A stretch of 64,000 bases of DNA from an uncultured Paracoccaceae bacterium (lineage in GTDB: Bacteria > Pseudomonadota > Alphaproteobacteria > Rhodobacterales > Rhodobacteraceae): NCBI GenBank assembly GCA_947503925.1, contig CANNFQ010000010.1, positions 1 to 64,000 on the forward strand. The letters are read 5' to 3'. Made by a program: the position numbers and the translations under genes. Numbering within the stretch: the stretch's first letter is position 1; each line of letters starts with the position of its first letter. A model generated the notes under the pieces. That model had not been told where the DNA came from and did not search any database. It saw only the letters and a program-made list of their open reading frames with translations. Shown here in pieces: positions 8,529 through 17,602 of this stretch.

Positions 8529-8959
8529 TGCGAAGCCTCGTTTCATTTATTGTTGGCGGGTTGTTTGGGGCCGGTTTGCTGATCTCAGGCATGACCGACA
8601 CCGCGAAGGTGCAGGGATGGCTGGATATTTTCGGCGACTGGGATCCGACCCTGGCCTTCGTTATGGGCGGCGCCATCATCCCCATGGCGGTTGCGTGGCG
8701 GGTCACAATCGGGCGCAAACCTGTTTTGGCAGATAGGTTCCCCGCCCCACCTGAACCAAAGCTGGGGCACAATCTGGTCGTCGGCTCCACGCTGTTCGGG
8801 ATGGGCTGGGGCCTCGTCGGACTATGCCCCGGCCCGGCCATCGCATCGCTCAGTTTCTCCGGCTCGGGCGGTTTTGCCTTTTTGATTGCTATGCTCACTG
8901 GCATGATCGGCGCCCCTGCCCTGCGGATGCGACTGGACCAAATGCTGGCACCGGTCTAG
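8528..8959 (+). CDS. YeeE/YedE-type membrane protein, second half (DUF6691-like)
   Basis: 143 residues with about four membrane helices. The conserved GMGWGLVGLCPGPA is the second half-signature with a single Cys. The start overlaps the preceding stop by one base. Together with the upstream gene it forms the two-subunit sulfur permease of the SqrR/BigR-controlled operon. Confidence 0.88.
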   Translation: MRSLVSFIVGGLFGAGLLISGMTDTAKVQGWLDIFGDWDPTLAFVMGGAIIPMAVAWRVTIGRKPVLADRFPAPPEPKLGHNLVVGSTLFGMGWGLVGLCPGPAIASLSFSGSGGFAFLIAMLTGMIGAPALRMRLDQMLAPV

Positions 8960-8967
8960 AACGCGCT

Positions 8968-9405
8968 ATGGATATTCGCACACTCAGCCCCGACTACGCC
9001 GTCTCACCGCAGATAGCGGTCGAAGACATACCCGCCATCGCCGAGGCGGGCTTTGCCGCCATCATCTGCAACCGGCCCGACACCGAAGTCCCACCTAGTC
9101 ATCAGGCCGCAGCCGTCGCGGCCGCAGCGCAGGCGGCAGGTCTGACATTTATCGAAATACCGGTGACCCATCAGGGGCTAAACATGGATATGGTCGCGGC
9201 GCAAAAGCAGGCGATATCCGACGCAGTCGGACCCGTATTGGCCTATTGCGCATCCGGCACGCGAAGCTCCATCGTTTGGTCATTGGCGATGGCTGACGAT
9301 ATGTCAGCCGACGACCTAATCAGCGCAACGACAAAAGCTGGCTACAGCCTGGACGGGCTACGCCCGCAACTCGACATGATTGCAGCCCAATCCGGCAAAT
9401 CTTAA
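8968..9405 (+). CDS. TIGR01244/DUF442 sulfurtransferase-like protein
   Basis: 145 residues from the ATG at 8968, 8 nt after the previous stop. The fold follows the DUF442/dual-specificity-phosphatase pattern. The active loop YCASGTRSS is C-x4-R, the rhodanese spacing, rather than C-x5-R of protein phosphatases, so sulfur transfer is favoured. In BigR operons this domain is often fused to a persulfide dioxygenase (Blh); here it stands alone and no dioxygenase gene is nearby. Probably accepts sulfane sulfur moved by the YeeE pair. The longer upstream frame is a shadow. Confidence 0.85.
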   Translation: MDIRTLSPDYAVSPQIAVEDIPAIAEAGFAAIICNRPDTEVPPSHQAAAVAAAAQAAGLTFIEIPVTHQGLNMDMVAAQKQAISDAVGPVLAYCASGTRSSIVWSLAMADDMSADDLISATTKAGYSLDGLRPQLDMIAAQSGKS

Positions 9406-9441
9406 CGCTCTGTGGGTTAGGGCGGCACCGCTAACATGACC

Positions 9442-9457
9442 TTGGGTCACGACCCAA
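9442..9457. terminator. Palindromic hairpin after the sulfur operon
   Basis: TTGGGTC-AC-GACCCAA, a perfect 7-bp dyad, 37 nt past the stop at 9405. There is no T-run. It could end the operon or be a protein site. The 280 bp between 9406 and the mobile element hold no recognisable gene. Confidence 0.35.
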
Positions 9458-9685
9458 AGATACACAACGAGGCGGGCGAATAGTCGCGTGGTCACATCGC
9501 TGATCCCATAACGTCACCGGTCATCAATCAGGCCAATGAAGATAGAGCCTAAGGCAGATGTCGCCTGTATGCGCGGCCCAGCGAGGCCACGTTCATCAAT
9601 CATTTGATGCACCGAAATCAGCAATCTCTGGCAACGCTATACCCCAACCATCTCGAGCATCGCTTCATCGATCACGCAGCATAGC

Positions 9686-9955
9686 CCTAGGGTCAGGACC
9701 CGTTAATTCCGCGCCGCTGGTGTGGCAGATCTTATCCTTGACGAGGCGCATTTGCGTACAAACTCTTGTTCAATTTCAAGTAGATGCAACCACGTTCACG
9801 GAGAAAATCTGCCAAATCCTTTGGACGCCAAAACCGCTTCATCTCAGCGGCACGAGCCATTTGAAAATAACCCGCTATTTACTGCAGGTCTCAAACCTCG
9901 GACATTTCGCGGTTTTGGCGCCACTGATACGGAATTAATGGGTCCTGACCCTAGG
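9686..9955. mobile_element. 270-bp MITE-like element with 26-bp terminal inverted repeats
   Basis: The ends at 9686-9711 and 9930-9955 are inverted copies with one mismatch in 26 bp. Both contain GGGTCAGGACCC followed by an AT-rich TTAATTCCG and are bounded by CTAG, a target-type sequence seen with IS5-like elements. The interior has no full transposase; a 42-codon minus-strand ORF (9860-9732, starting MARAAEMKRFW) is present without a ribosome site and could be a vestige. Its size and ends fit a non-autonomous element mobilised by a related IS elsewhere in the genome. Confidence 0.82.
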
Positions 9956-10027
9956 CACCATCGTCTCCCAATTCGATGGCAAAACCGACTCCTGCTCAGA
10001 CAGTACCGCAAGTTGCAGTCAAAATTC

Positions 10028-11152
10028 TCAATCGTTTAACGTCTCAATATCCATGGGGACCACCGCGGCACCACTGTCAAAACCCACATTCTCGTCAACT
10101 CCGATGTCCACCGCACCCACGTCAGGCAACGGCAGATCGGGCGCCTCAGCCGGCGACATCAGCGGTTCATCAGGCTCCAGTGCGACGGGTGCCGGTGCAA
10201 CATCCAAGCTCAATGCATCATCGACTGCAGGCAGGCCCTGCGATATGGCGGCGTTCGGCAACTCACCCATCTGGGGCCGTGGTGGCGCCTCAATACGCAC
10301 GGCACGTTTGCCGCCCAGCTGACCCAGCTTCGCGGTGCCAACCTGTTTCCCATCAGATGCCAGTAAGCGTACGGAATTCACACTGCAGCCGGCCAACGGA
10401 ATCACCTGGCCAACCTGCAGACTACGCGCTTGCGCAATCGGCATATCGAACCGATGCAGCAGCGCCTCCAGCTCTGCCGGCGCTGCTTCAACAGCGGCCG
10501 GAAACAACATGTCCCAATTCGGTTTTTCATCCACCGTTGTTGGTGCCACACTAGGCGCGGGTAACAACGGCAAAACGATCAGCACCTGACCTTGCCGGTC
10601 GGCGACACTCAGATCAACATTCAAGCGCAAGCTGCGATAGCTGTCATCTTGCAGGATCAACCCAGCCGCGCGCGCGCTGCCGATCCGTTCGCCTAGCATC
10701 GTGCCATCGACCCAGCCCTGCAAGGGCGTGCTTATCATCGCCTCCGGCAATGCGGTCAAAAATTCCTTAAGCACCGGATCACACATCATCTTGTCGGTAC
10801 CGGTGGGCGCGCGGTCATCTGCCGCAGCCGATAGCAGTTGCCCGACGGTCTGCATTTCCATAATTGCCGCGCGCAACTGCATATCAACGGCCATCAGACC
10901 GACCAACGCATCGGCGCGATAAAGGCCAACCAACATCAATTGTGGGTCTAAATTACCCAGCATTTCATCCAAGGGCTGCACATCCTCGGCCGTGCTGGTG
11001 ACCGTCAGGACCAGCCCAACAGTATCATTGGCCGCCTTCGTTAGGGCCAGACGCAAGGCGCGCGATGACGTTTGCGGCGTGTCCGCCGCTTCATCAGCCG
11101 CCTGACCGCCGGTCATACGGCGCAGGATGGTAGAATGCATACTGTCGGTCAT
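10028..11152 (-). CDS. FliM/FliN-family (SpoA domain) protein
   Basis: 374 residues. The middle part (DMQLRAAIMEMQTVGQLL, then APTGTDKMMCDPVLKEFL) resembles the FliM middle domain. The SpoA domain follows (LLHRFDMPIAQARSLQVGQV ... GTAKLGQLGGKRAVRIE, about residues 232-290), then a Pro/Asp-rich tail. FliM binds phosphorylated CheY in the flagellar switch. No flagellar genes are nearby. The gene follows the symporter-kinase by 30 nt in the same direction, so it may be the organism's dispersed FliM or a dedicated partner of this signalling operon. Confidence 0.75.
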   Translation of the reverse strand: MTDSMHSTILRRMTGGQAADEAADTPQTSSRALRLALTKAANDTVGLVLTVTSTAEDVQPLDEMLGNLDPQLMLVGLYRADALVGLMAVDMQLRAAIMEMQTVGQLLSAAADDRAPTGTDKMMCDPVLKEFLTALPEAMISTPLQGWVDGTMLGERIGSARAAGLILQDDSYRSLRLNVDLSVADRQGQVLIVLPLLPAPSVAPTTVDEKPNWDMLFPAAVEAAPAELEALLHRFDMPIAQARSLQVGQVIPLAGCSVNSVRLLASDGKQVGTAKLGQLGGKRAVRIEAPPRPQMGELPNAAISQGLPAVDDALSLDVAPAPVALEPDEPLMSPAEAPDLPLPDVGAVDIGVDENVGFDSGAAVVPMDIETLND

Positions 11153-11182
11153 CGGCCCGCCACAGGTGGATTGATCAACAGA

Positions 11183-13897
11183 TTAACCAGCAGTGGTTAC
11201 GGTTCTCCTAACAGGTACCCCAATCGGGTCCGCCTTGGGTACGACCACCCGAAAAGCCGCACCATCTTGACCGGGCAGATAGGTCACATCACCACCAAGA
11301 CGGCGCATGATCTCACGACAAATCGCAAGGCCCAGCCCGGCGCCACCCGCCTCTGACTGATCCGCAATGCGCGAGAATTTTTCAAAGATCAGTTGATGAT
11401 TGTGAAATGAAATACCGCTACCATTATCGATGAAATCAACGTGATAAGCGTCAGGGATCTCTGTCACCGCAATCTTCAGGCGGGGCGCAACTGCGTCACA
11501 ATATTTCTCGGCATTCACAATCAGATTGATGAACACCTGCGCCAGCCGGTCCAGATCTGTTGTCAATTCGATAGCCTCGGCCTCTGTGTCTCGCACAATC
11601 TGCAATGCTGGCACCGCCACGCCAGAGGCACGGATTGACCGATCCAATAGATCACGCAGCAACCCGGTTTGCCGATGCAGGCTAACCTGCCCATTTTCAA
11701 GCACCGACAAATCCAGCAAATCATCCAGCAGGCGGGTCAACCGCTTGGCCTCATCATGAATGATACCAGCATAACGTTCGCGCGCCTGCGGCTGTAAATC
11801 ACCGTCTCCCAAAATCTCTGAAAATGACCGGATTGAGGTCATGGGCGTCCGCAATTCATGACTGATCTGGCTCAGGAAAGCATCCTTCTGAATGGATAAT
11901 GCGGTCAGCTTTTCATTGGCATCGCGCAAGGCGCGCGCGGTGCGTTCCTGTTCGGCTGACTTTGCCTCCAGCCGGTTGGAATACTCCAAAATCTGGGCGG
12001 CTTCGTCAGCGACGGCCATTAGGTCTTCGACCAGCACGCCGCTGCCGCCGATCAACTGACCAATCATCGCATGGGCGGTTGCGGCACCCACAGAACCAGA
12101 CAATTCACGCTCCAACCGTTCTATGAAGGCGGGCGTCACCTCGGGCAAGTAACCCGACTTGCCTTGACGGGCGGCCTCACGCTGAAAAATTGACTGCGCG
12201 TCTGCGCTCCCCATGATCCGCTGGGCCATGATCAGCAGATCTTCGGCGCCGGCAGCGGCAGTTGTCCAGGCATGGGCGCCCGCCGTGTGGTCCAGAACAT
12301 TCACAAACTGGGCGCCCTGCAACCGCTCCAGCGGTGTCGGAAAACTGATCAGCGAACCGATCACGAAGGCAGCAGCGTTAAAAAGCAATGACCACAGCAT
12401 GCTATGGATCAGCGGATCCAACCCCGCGATACCAAACAAGGCCTGTGGACGCAGCCAACCCCAGCCGAACGGGCCCGCTGCCATCACTGTTTGCGGAATA
12501 ACTGCCCCTTCGCCAAAACTGGGCAAAAACAGGGTCCACAACCAAATCGCCAATCCGGTTAGCAATCCCAGTGCCGCACCGATCCGGGTCGCCCCCCGCC
12601 AAAAGATACCGCCAATCAAGGCAGGCAGGATCTGGACCGCACCCACGAAGGATACCAAACCAATCGCGGCCAGCGCGGTGCCACCGCCCGACAACCGGTA
12701 ATAAATAAAACCAAGCGCCAACACAGCCGCGATGCACAATCGGCGGGTCATCAAAATGACCTTGCGCACATCACCTGACATCACAGCACCTTGCTGATTA
12801 TTCAGCCGCAGCCAGAGCGGGACAACAATGTGGTTTGACACCATGGTGGCCAAGGCGATCGTGGCCACGATCACCATCGACGTCGCGGAAGAAAAACCGC
12901 CCAAGAATGAAAGGACGGCCAATCCCTCTTGCCCCTGCGCAAGCGGTAAGGTCAGCACAAAAAGGTCAGGGTTACTGCCTGCCGGCAACAGATCAAAACC
13001 CACCACGGCAATCGGAACGACAAAGAGGCTCATCAAGAACAGGTAGAGCGGAAAGGCCCAACTGGCGACGCGCAGCTGCGGCTCATTGGCGTTTTCGACA
13101 ACCAGCACCTGAAACATACGTGGCAGGCAGATGAACGCAGCCGCAGACAGGAAAATCAGGGCGGCCCAGCGACCACCCGACTGGTCCCAGACATCAATCG
13201 GCGACGCTTCAATCCGGTCCAACATGGCAACCGGGCCACCGGCCACGCCCCACACTACAAAAACGCCGACGGCCATCAGGGCGATCAGTTTGACAACCGC
13301 CTCCACGGCGATGGCCATGACAATACCGTGGTGGCGCTCATTTGCATCCAGATTACGGGTGCCAAATAGCACCGTGAAAACGGCCAGCCCAACTGCAACC
13401 CAACCGGCAGCCGCGTTCAGGTCAGCAGGTTGCCAGACACTGCCACCATTCTGGGCAAAAACGGCAAAGGACAGGGTCACCGATTGCAATTGCAGCGCGA
13501 TATAGGGGGTTGCCGCGACAATACAGATCAGGGTGACAATCACACCCAGTTGGGTGGACTTGCCAAAACGCGACGAAATCAGATCAGCGATGGATGTCAC
13601 CCGTTGGGACCTTCCAATGCGCACCAGGCGACGCAATATCCACCACCACCCCACCATGACGATGGTCGGCCCCAGATAGATCGTCACAAATTCAAGGCCC
13701 GAGCGGACAGCATAGCCAACGGCGCCATAAAACGTCCAGGCCGTGCAATAGATGCTCAGCGACAGTGTATAGACCATCGGTGATTGCAACCAACGAGCAT
13801 GCCCGGACGCGGCGCGGCGTTCTGCCCAGAATGCAACCAGAAACAACAGGATGACATAGCCCAACGCCGCAGCAATCAAAGCATTGAAAGCCAACAT
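11183..13897 (-). CDS. Sodium/solute symporter - histidine kinase fusion (CbrA/CrbS-like)
   Basis: 904 residues. The first 490 or so form an SSF transporter-like domain with about 13 helices. A linker with coiled coil (about 600-665) precedes HisKA with phospho-acceptor H680 in SQISHELRTPM and a HATPase with N box (NLIVNAEKY), DNGSGI and GGAGLGLAICREIM. Such fusions (CbrA, CrbS) couple nutrient uptake or sensing to phosphorelay. The start overlaps the stop of the preceding small membrane gene by one base. The likely partner is the stand-alone receiver gene two places upstream; the ligand is unknown. Confidence 0.92.
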   Translation of the reverse strand: MLAFNALIAAALGYVILLFLVAFWAERRAASGHARWLQSPMVYTLSLSIYCTAWTFYGAVGYAVRSGLEFVTIYLGPTIVMVGWWWILRRLVRIGRSQRVTSIADLISSRFGKSTQLGVIVTLICIVAATPYIALQLQSVTLSFAVFAQNGGSVWQPADLNAAAGWVAVGLAVFTVLFGTRNLDANERHHGIVMAIAVEAVVKLIALMAVGVFVVWGVAGGPVAMLDRIEASPIDVWDQSGGRWAALIFLSAAAFICLPRMFQVLVVENANEPQLRVASWAFPLYLFLMSLFVVPIAVVGFDLLPAGSNPDLFVLTLPLAQGQEGLAVLSFLGGFSSATSMVIVATIALATMVSNHIVVPLWLRLNNQQGAVMSGDVRKVILMTRRLCIAAVLALGFIYYRLSGGGTALAAIGLVSFVGAVQILPALIGGIFWRGATRIGAALGLLTGLAIWLWTLFLPSFGEGAVIPQTVMAAGPFGWGWLRPQALFGIAGLDPLIHSMLWSLLFNAAAFVIGSLISFPTPLERLQGAQFVNVLDHTAGAHAWTTAAAGAEDLLIMAQRIMGSADAQSIFQREAARQGKSGYLPEVTPAFIERLERELSGSVGAATAHAMIGQLIGGSGVLVEDLMAVADEAAQILEYSNRLEAKSAEQERTARALRDANEKLTALSIQKDAFLSQISHELRTPMTSIRSFSEILGDGDLQPQARERYAGIIHDEAKRLTRLLDDLLDLSVLENGQVSLHRQTGLLRDLLDRSIRASGVAVPALQIVRDTEAEAIELTTDLDRLAQVFINLIVNAEKYCDAVAPRLKIAVTEIPDAYHVDFIDNGSGISFHNHQLIFEKFSRIADQSEAGGAGLGLAICREIMRRLGGDVTYLPGQDGAAFRVVVPKADPIGVPVRRTVTTAG

Positions 13898-14169
13898 CAG
13901 CCGATATCATCCTCGCTCTGCGTAGGATCAGGTCGGCGTAAAGAGCCGGAGATGAAACCCGTCAAAATGATCAGTAGGACCCATGTGCCAAAGATATAGA
14001 CGATGGCAAATCGGCCGGACGGCGCGCCGTCCGGGGCAGACGACCAAAGCAAGGGAACAATCCATAGGATGATGCCCAAAACCGGAACCAGCAGGGCCGC
14101 ATCACGCAACCGACGCTGGCGATAACTCGCACGGGCCAGAAACAAGGCGGTCTTTTGCGGGCCGCTCAT
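13897..14169 (-). CDS. Small two-TM protein of the symporter-kinase operon
   Basis: 90 residues: a basic N-terminus (LARASYRQRRLRDAAL), two membrane helices (about 25-42 and 55-75) and an acidic tail. It lies between the receiver gene (1 nt away) and the symporter-kinase gene (1-bp overlap), so translation is probably coupled. By analogy with small accessory subunits of SSF carriers it may stabilise the kinase's transport domain; this is inference. Confidence 0.75.
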   Translation of the reverse strand: MSGPQKTALFLARASYRQRRLRDAALLVPVLGIILWIVPLLWSSAPDGAPSGRFAIVYIFGTWVLLIILTGFISGSLRRPDPTQSEDDIG

Positions 14170-14170
14170 C

Positions 14171-14539
14171 TCAAGCCTCCATCAAATGGCGGACATGATC
14201 GCGAACCTCAGTGTTGGAAAAAGGTTTCGTCATGAAATGATTGACGCCCAAACGGCCCGCAAGCTCGCGATCCTTATCCTGACCCCGCGCGGTCAACATC
14301 ATCACAGGGATATTGCCGGTCAGTGCATGCGCACGCACATCACGCAGAATATCGAAACCGCTGCGCCCCGGCAGCATGACATCCAGAATGATCAGGTCGG
14401 GCGGAAAGGCCAATACCTTGTCCATCGCCGTCTCCCCGTCTTCATGCGTGTGCACAGTCCAGCCATCGCGAGACAATATAAAACTGATCGCCTCAATAAT
14501 ATTCGGCTCATCTTCGATCAGAAGGACACGTTTGCCCAT
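14171..14539 (-). CDS. Single-domain response regulator (CheY-like)
   Basis: 122 residues comprising only a receiver domain. Acidic pocket E9/D10, phospho-acceptor D53 in LIILDVMLPG, T83 in MLTARGQ and K105 in FMTKPFS are all present. With no output domain it must act through protein contact, for example on the FliM-like protein downstream or the XRE regulator upstream, or pass phosphate on. It is encoded in the same operon as the kinase. Confidence 0.9.
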   Translation of the reverse strand: MGKRVLLIEDEPNIIEAISFILSRDGWTVHTHEDGETAMDKVLAFPPDLIILDVMLPGRSGFDILRDVRAHALTGNIPVMMLTARGQDKDRELAGRLGVNHFMTKPFSNTEVRDHVRHLMEA

Positions 14540-14615
14540 CTCATCACCCTCCCCTTCGTTGCGCTACCTCCCCAAGCGGCGCTGAACATGACTATCACCA
14601 GAATGTCAGGGCGTG

Positions 14616-15935
14616 TCAAAGCGGCTGAAGCAGTTCGCCATCAATCGACGGCTCGCGGCGGCTGCTGCACCCCGACCTGGGACAAATCCGGCAAGACACG
14701 CCAACAGGCAACGGGTCCTGTCCAAATTCCGGCGGGTCGGGCAGAACCAGCATCGTGCTTTGGATCGCAGGGGGCACATCAAACTGCACCTGCCCCACTG
14801 GTAATGCGACAGCAAAACAGCGCAGTTGGGTTGGCACCGGCCCGGGCAGGACAACATCAGCACGGACCGGGCGCATCGGTTGCCCCATAGCCCGGAATAT
14901 CGGCCAAAGCGGGCAGGCCCCCGCAAAGCGGGACAAGGTAAAACCAGGGACGGGTTTGACAAAGGTCAGCGTCCCGGATGCGTCGCAAACGGCAAGCGCC
15001 ATAGGCGGGTGACCATCCGCGCGGGTCAATGTGGCCAGCCGGCGTAAAACAACATCAAACCCGACGCCGAACTTGGCAGAAATGGCCACGGGATCATGGC
15101 CTAGATCCAGACTGGCTGCCTCAAATGCGGGGCGAGGCAATGCCATCGCGTCGCGGTGATATGTCTCGGCTGTACTGCGCATCAGCTTGGCGGCTGCATC
15201 AGTCAGCGCCGAAGCGGCGACAAACGCGTCCAGATCGGCATCATCGACCTCCAATGCCGGAACATGCCCATCTTGCGCGGCAAAGAAGGCTTCGACGTCC
15301 TCCATCGGTGATGTGGCGGTCGCGGTCTCCGCCTGCGGAGCCTCAAGATAAGCGATCAATGCCTCGCTGCTATCGGCCAGACGGCGGCTGTCATTATGGA
15401 TGTTTTCATGAAAACGACGCTGCCAATCGGCGTCCAACTCTTCCTGACCCACCAGAATTGACGCGGACGATCGGATTGCGGTGACAGCCGAAATGACCTC
15501 GTGCAAGGATGTGGCCAACAGCGGGTCGTAGGCCATGCGATCAACCAGGGTTTGCACGCGCGCGTCCAAAACTGAAATCCGACGGGCCTGCGCGGCGATC
15601 AACCCGGCCCAGCCTGGGAAACGGGCAGCAACTTCCTCGGCGCGGGCGACTTCGGCAGTTTCACCAAAGGCGGCAGCAGCGGCACGCATCTGATCCAGCA
15701 GCTCACTATCGACACCTTCAGTCAGCTGCGACGGGTCAACAGCCAACACGCGGGCGAGATCATGTAACAGTTTTCCTGCGATTCTGCGGCGGTTATGCTC
15801 GATCAGATTGAGGTAAGACGGAGAGATACCGACCGCCTCGGCCACGGCAGACTGGCGCAAGCCCTTGTCCAACCGTCTTTCGCGAATGCGCGAACCTGTT
15901 AGGCGGCGATGCTGCACCAGTGATTCCTCCTGCAT
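14616..15935 (-). CDS. XRE-family regulator with DUF2083 (ScfR-type)
   Basis: 439 residues from the ATG at 15935 (MQEESLVQHRR); the frame extends to 16136 but that part is intergenic. The helix-turn-helix LRQSAVAEAVGISPSYLNLIEHNRR (about residues 27-52) is followed by a long effector region ending in the DUF2083 cysteine cluster C-R-I-C-P-R-S-G-C. Relatives (RamB, PccR; the ScfR group) respond to short-chain acyl-CoA and control acetate, propionate or similar carbon use. It is divergent from an ABC uptake system and heads the two-component operon, so it likely links uptake to carbon status. Confidence 0.87.
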   Translation of the reverse strand: MQEESLVQHRRLTGSRIRERRLDKGLRQSAVAEAVGISPSYLNLIEHNRRRIAGKLLHDLARVLAVDPSQLTEGVDSELLDQMRAAAAAFGETAEVARAEEVAARFPGWAGLIAAQARRISVLDARVQTLVDRMAYDPLLATSLHEVISAVTAIRSSASILVGQEELDADWQRRFHENIHNDSRRLADSSEALIAYLEAPQAETATATSPMEDVEAFFAAQDGHVPALEVDDADLDAFVAASALTDAAAKLMRSTAETYHRDAMALPRPAFEAASLDLGHDPVAISAKFGVGFDVVLRRLATLTRADGHPPMALAVCDASGTLTFVKPVPGFTLSRFAGACPLWPIFRAMGQPMRPVRADVVLPGPVPTQLRCFAVALPVGQVQFDVPPAIQSTMLVLPDPPEFGQDPLPVGVSCRICPRSGCSSRREPSIDGELLQPL

Positions 15936-15969
15936 TTTCAAACGCTTTCTGCGGGCGCGGGAAAAAGCT

Positions 15970-16010
15970 TTTACAAAATTGACGTAGTGATCGTAGAAAA
16001 ATTTACAAAA
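15970..16010. promoter_or_regulatory. TTTACAAAA direct repeats, candidate operator
   Basis: TTTACAAAA occurs at 15970-15978 and 16002-16010, 32 bp apart (about three helical turns), just before the XRE regulator start and in the divergent region shared with the ABC transporter. ScfR-family proteins bind related A/T-flanked motifs of the TTTGCAAA kind. Autoregulation and control of the transporter are plausible. Confidence 0.45.
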
Positions 16011-16135
16011 AAGTCCAGCCTCAACAATGGTTTGTTGGTAGATTTGCGGCGCGCCGACAAACTGCTTGCAAGCCGCAAGGCTTTTGTCGCGTTTTGCGAA
16101 ACGCAGCGCGGCAACTATCTTTAGGGAGGATACCA

Positions 16136-17482
16136 ATGAACAACTCGACTTTCTCGCGTCGCCGCGTGCTCAAGACAGGCGCAATCGCGAGTGCCGGCCT
16201 CGCGCTGCCGACATATCTTCGCGCGGATGGCCATACCGGCTTCACCAACGCACCCGGCGACAACGAAGTCATTCTGGGCTTCAACGTACCACAAACAGGT
16301 CCATATGCAGACGAAGGTGCCGACGAACTGCGCGCCTACGAGCTCGCGGTTGAACACCTCAACGGCGGCGGCGATGGCGGCATGCTCGGCACGTTCTCAT
16401 CCAAAGTTCTGGACGGCACAGGTATCCTTGGCCGCGAAGTTAAATACGTGACCGGCGACACACAGACAAAATCTGACGCAGCGCGCGCATCGGCCCGTTC
16501 GATGATCGAAAAAGACGGCGCCATCATGATCACCGGCGGGTCGTCATCCGGCGTGGCCGTCGCGGTCCAGGCGCTTTGCCAAGAAGCTGGCATCATCTTC
16601 ATGGCGGGCCTGACCCACTCCAACGACACAACGGGTAAAGACCGACGCGCCAACGGGTTCCGTCACTTCTTTAACTCTTACATGTCCGGTGCCGCACTGG
16701 CGCCCGTGTTGGCAGCGAACTACGGCACCGACCGTAAAGCCTACCACCTGACAGCCGACTACAACTGGGGCTACACCACAGAAGAGGCCGTGAAATCCTC
16801 GACCGAGGCTCTGGGCTGGGAAACCGTCAACGCTGTCAAAACACCACTGACACAAACTGACTTCTCATCCTATATCGCGCCTGTTCTGAACTCTGGTGCC
16901 GACGTTCTGGTTCTGAACCACTACGGCGGGAACATGGTGAACTCACTGACCAACGCAGTGCAGTTCGGCTTGCGCGAGGCACAGGCTAACGGCCAGAACT
17001 TTGAAATCATTGTGCCGCTCTATTCGCGTCTGATGGCTAAGGGTGCGGGTGCCAACGTGAAAGGCATCTTCGGCTCAACAAACTGGCACTGGTCGCTGCA
17101 GGACGAAGGGTCCAAAGCATTCGTACAATCCTTCGGCACAAAATACGGCTTCCCACCATCGCAGGCAGCACACACGACATATGTGCAGACCTTGCTTTAT
17201 GCAGATGCGGTCACACGGGCCAATTCGTTCAACCCATGCGCGGTTGTCGAAGCGCTTGAAGATTACGAATTCGACGGGCTGGGCAACGGCAAGACGCTCT
17301 ACCGTGGCGCGGATCATCAGTGCTTCAAGGACGTGCTGGTCGTGAAAGGGAAAGAGAACCCTGAAAACGAATTCGACCTTCTCGAAATCGTTGAGGTGAC
17401 ACCGGTTGAGCAGGTCACATATGCACCTGATCACCCGCAATTTGCCGGTGGCGATCTGGGCACCTGTAACCCAGGCGCATAA
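16136..17482 (+). CDS. Tat-exported periplasmic substrate-binding protein (HAAT family)
   Basis: 448 residues from the ATG at 16136 with AGGGAGGA at good spacing. A Tat signal (NSTFSRRRVLKTGAIASAGLALP) leads into a type-1 periplasmic binding fold: LGFNVPQTGPYADEG, MITGGSSSGVAVAVQALCQEAG, then a long C-terminal lobe with TTYVQTLLYADAV. This is the ligand receptor of a branched-chain-amino-acid/urea/amide-type ABC system. The ligand cannot be read from the sequence. It is the first gene of the operon, divergent from the XRE regulator. Confidence 0.9.
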   Translation: MNNSTFSRRRVLKTGAIASAGLALPTYLRADGHTGFTNAPGDNEVILGFNVPQTGPYADEGADELRAYELAVEHLNGGGDGGMLGTFSSKVLDGTGILGREVKYVTGDTQTKSDAARASARSMIEKDGAIMITGGSSSGVAVAVQALCQEAGIIFMAGLTHSNDTTGKDRRANGFRHFFNSYMSGAALAPVLAANYGTDRKAYHLTADYNWGYTTEEAVKSSTEALGWETVNAVKTPLTQTDFSSYIAPVLNSGADVLVLNHYGGNMVNSLTNAVQFGLREAQANGQNFEIIVPLYSRLMAKGAGANVKGIFGSTNWHWSLQDEGSKAFVQSFGTKYGFPPSQAAHTTYVQTLLYADAVTRANSFNPCAVVEALEDYEFDGLGNGKTLYRGADHQCFKDVLVVKGKENPENEFDLLEIVEVTPVEQVTYAPDHPQFAGGDLGTCNPGA

Positions 17483-17489
17483 ACGAACC

Positions 17490-17515
17490 CGGGTCACCGT
17501 TTCGGCGGTGGCCCG
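17490..17515 (+). terminator. Intercistronic hairpin after the binding-protein gene
   Basis: A 10-bp stem (CGGGTCACCG with CGGTGGCCCG, one G-U pair) with a 6-nt loop starts 8 nt after the stop. There is no U-tract. Hairpins here commonly protect the binding-protein mRNA or attenuate the permease genes, giving excess binding protein. Confidence 0.6.
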
Positions 17516-17602
17516 TCACATATTTTCTCGACATCGTGCCACATCCGCGCGCCCGCCCCAGCGGGTGAAATGTCGCATCATGTCCCAAGATCAGAGGTCA
17601 CC

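Noticed and set aside
9558..9938. 126-codon plus-strand frame over the MITE
   Set aside because: Starts outside the element, crosses its terminal repeat, and has no ribosome site.
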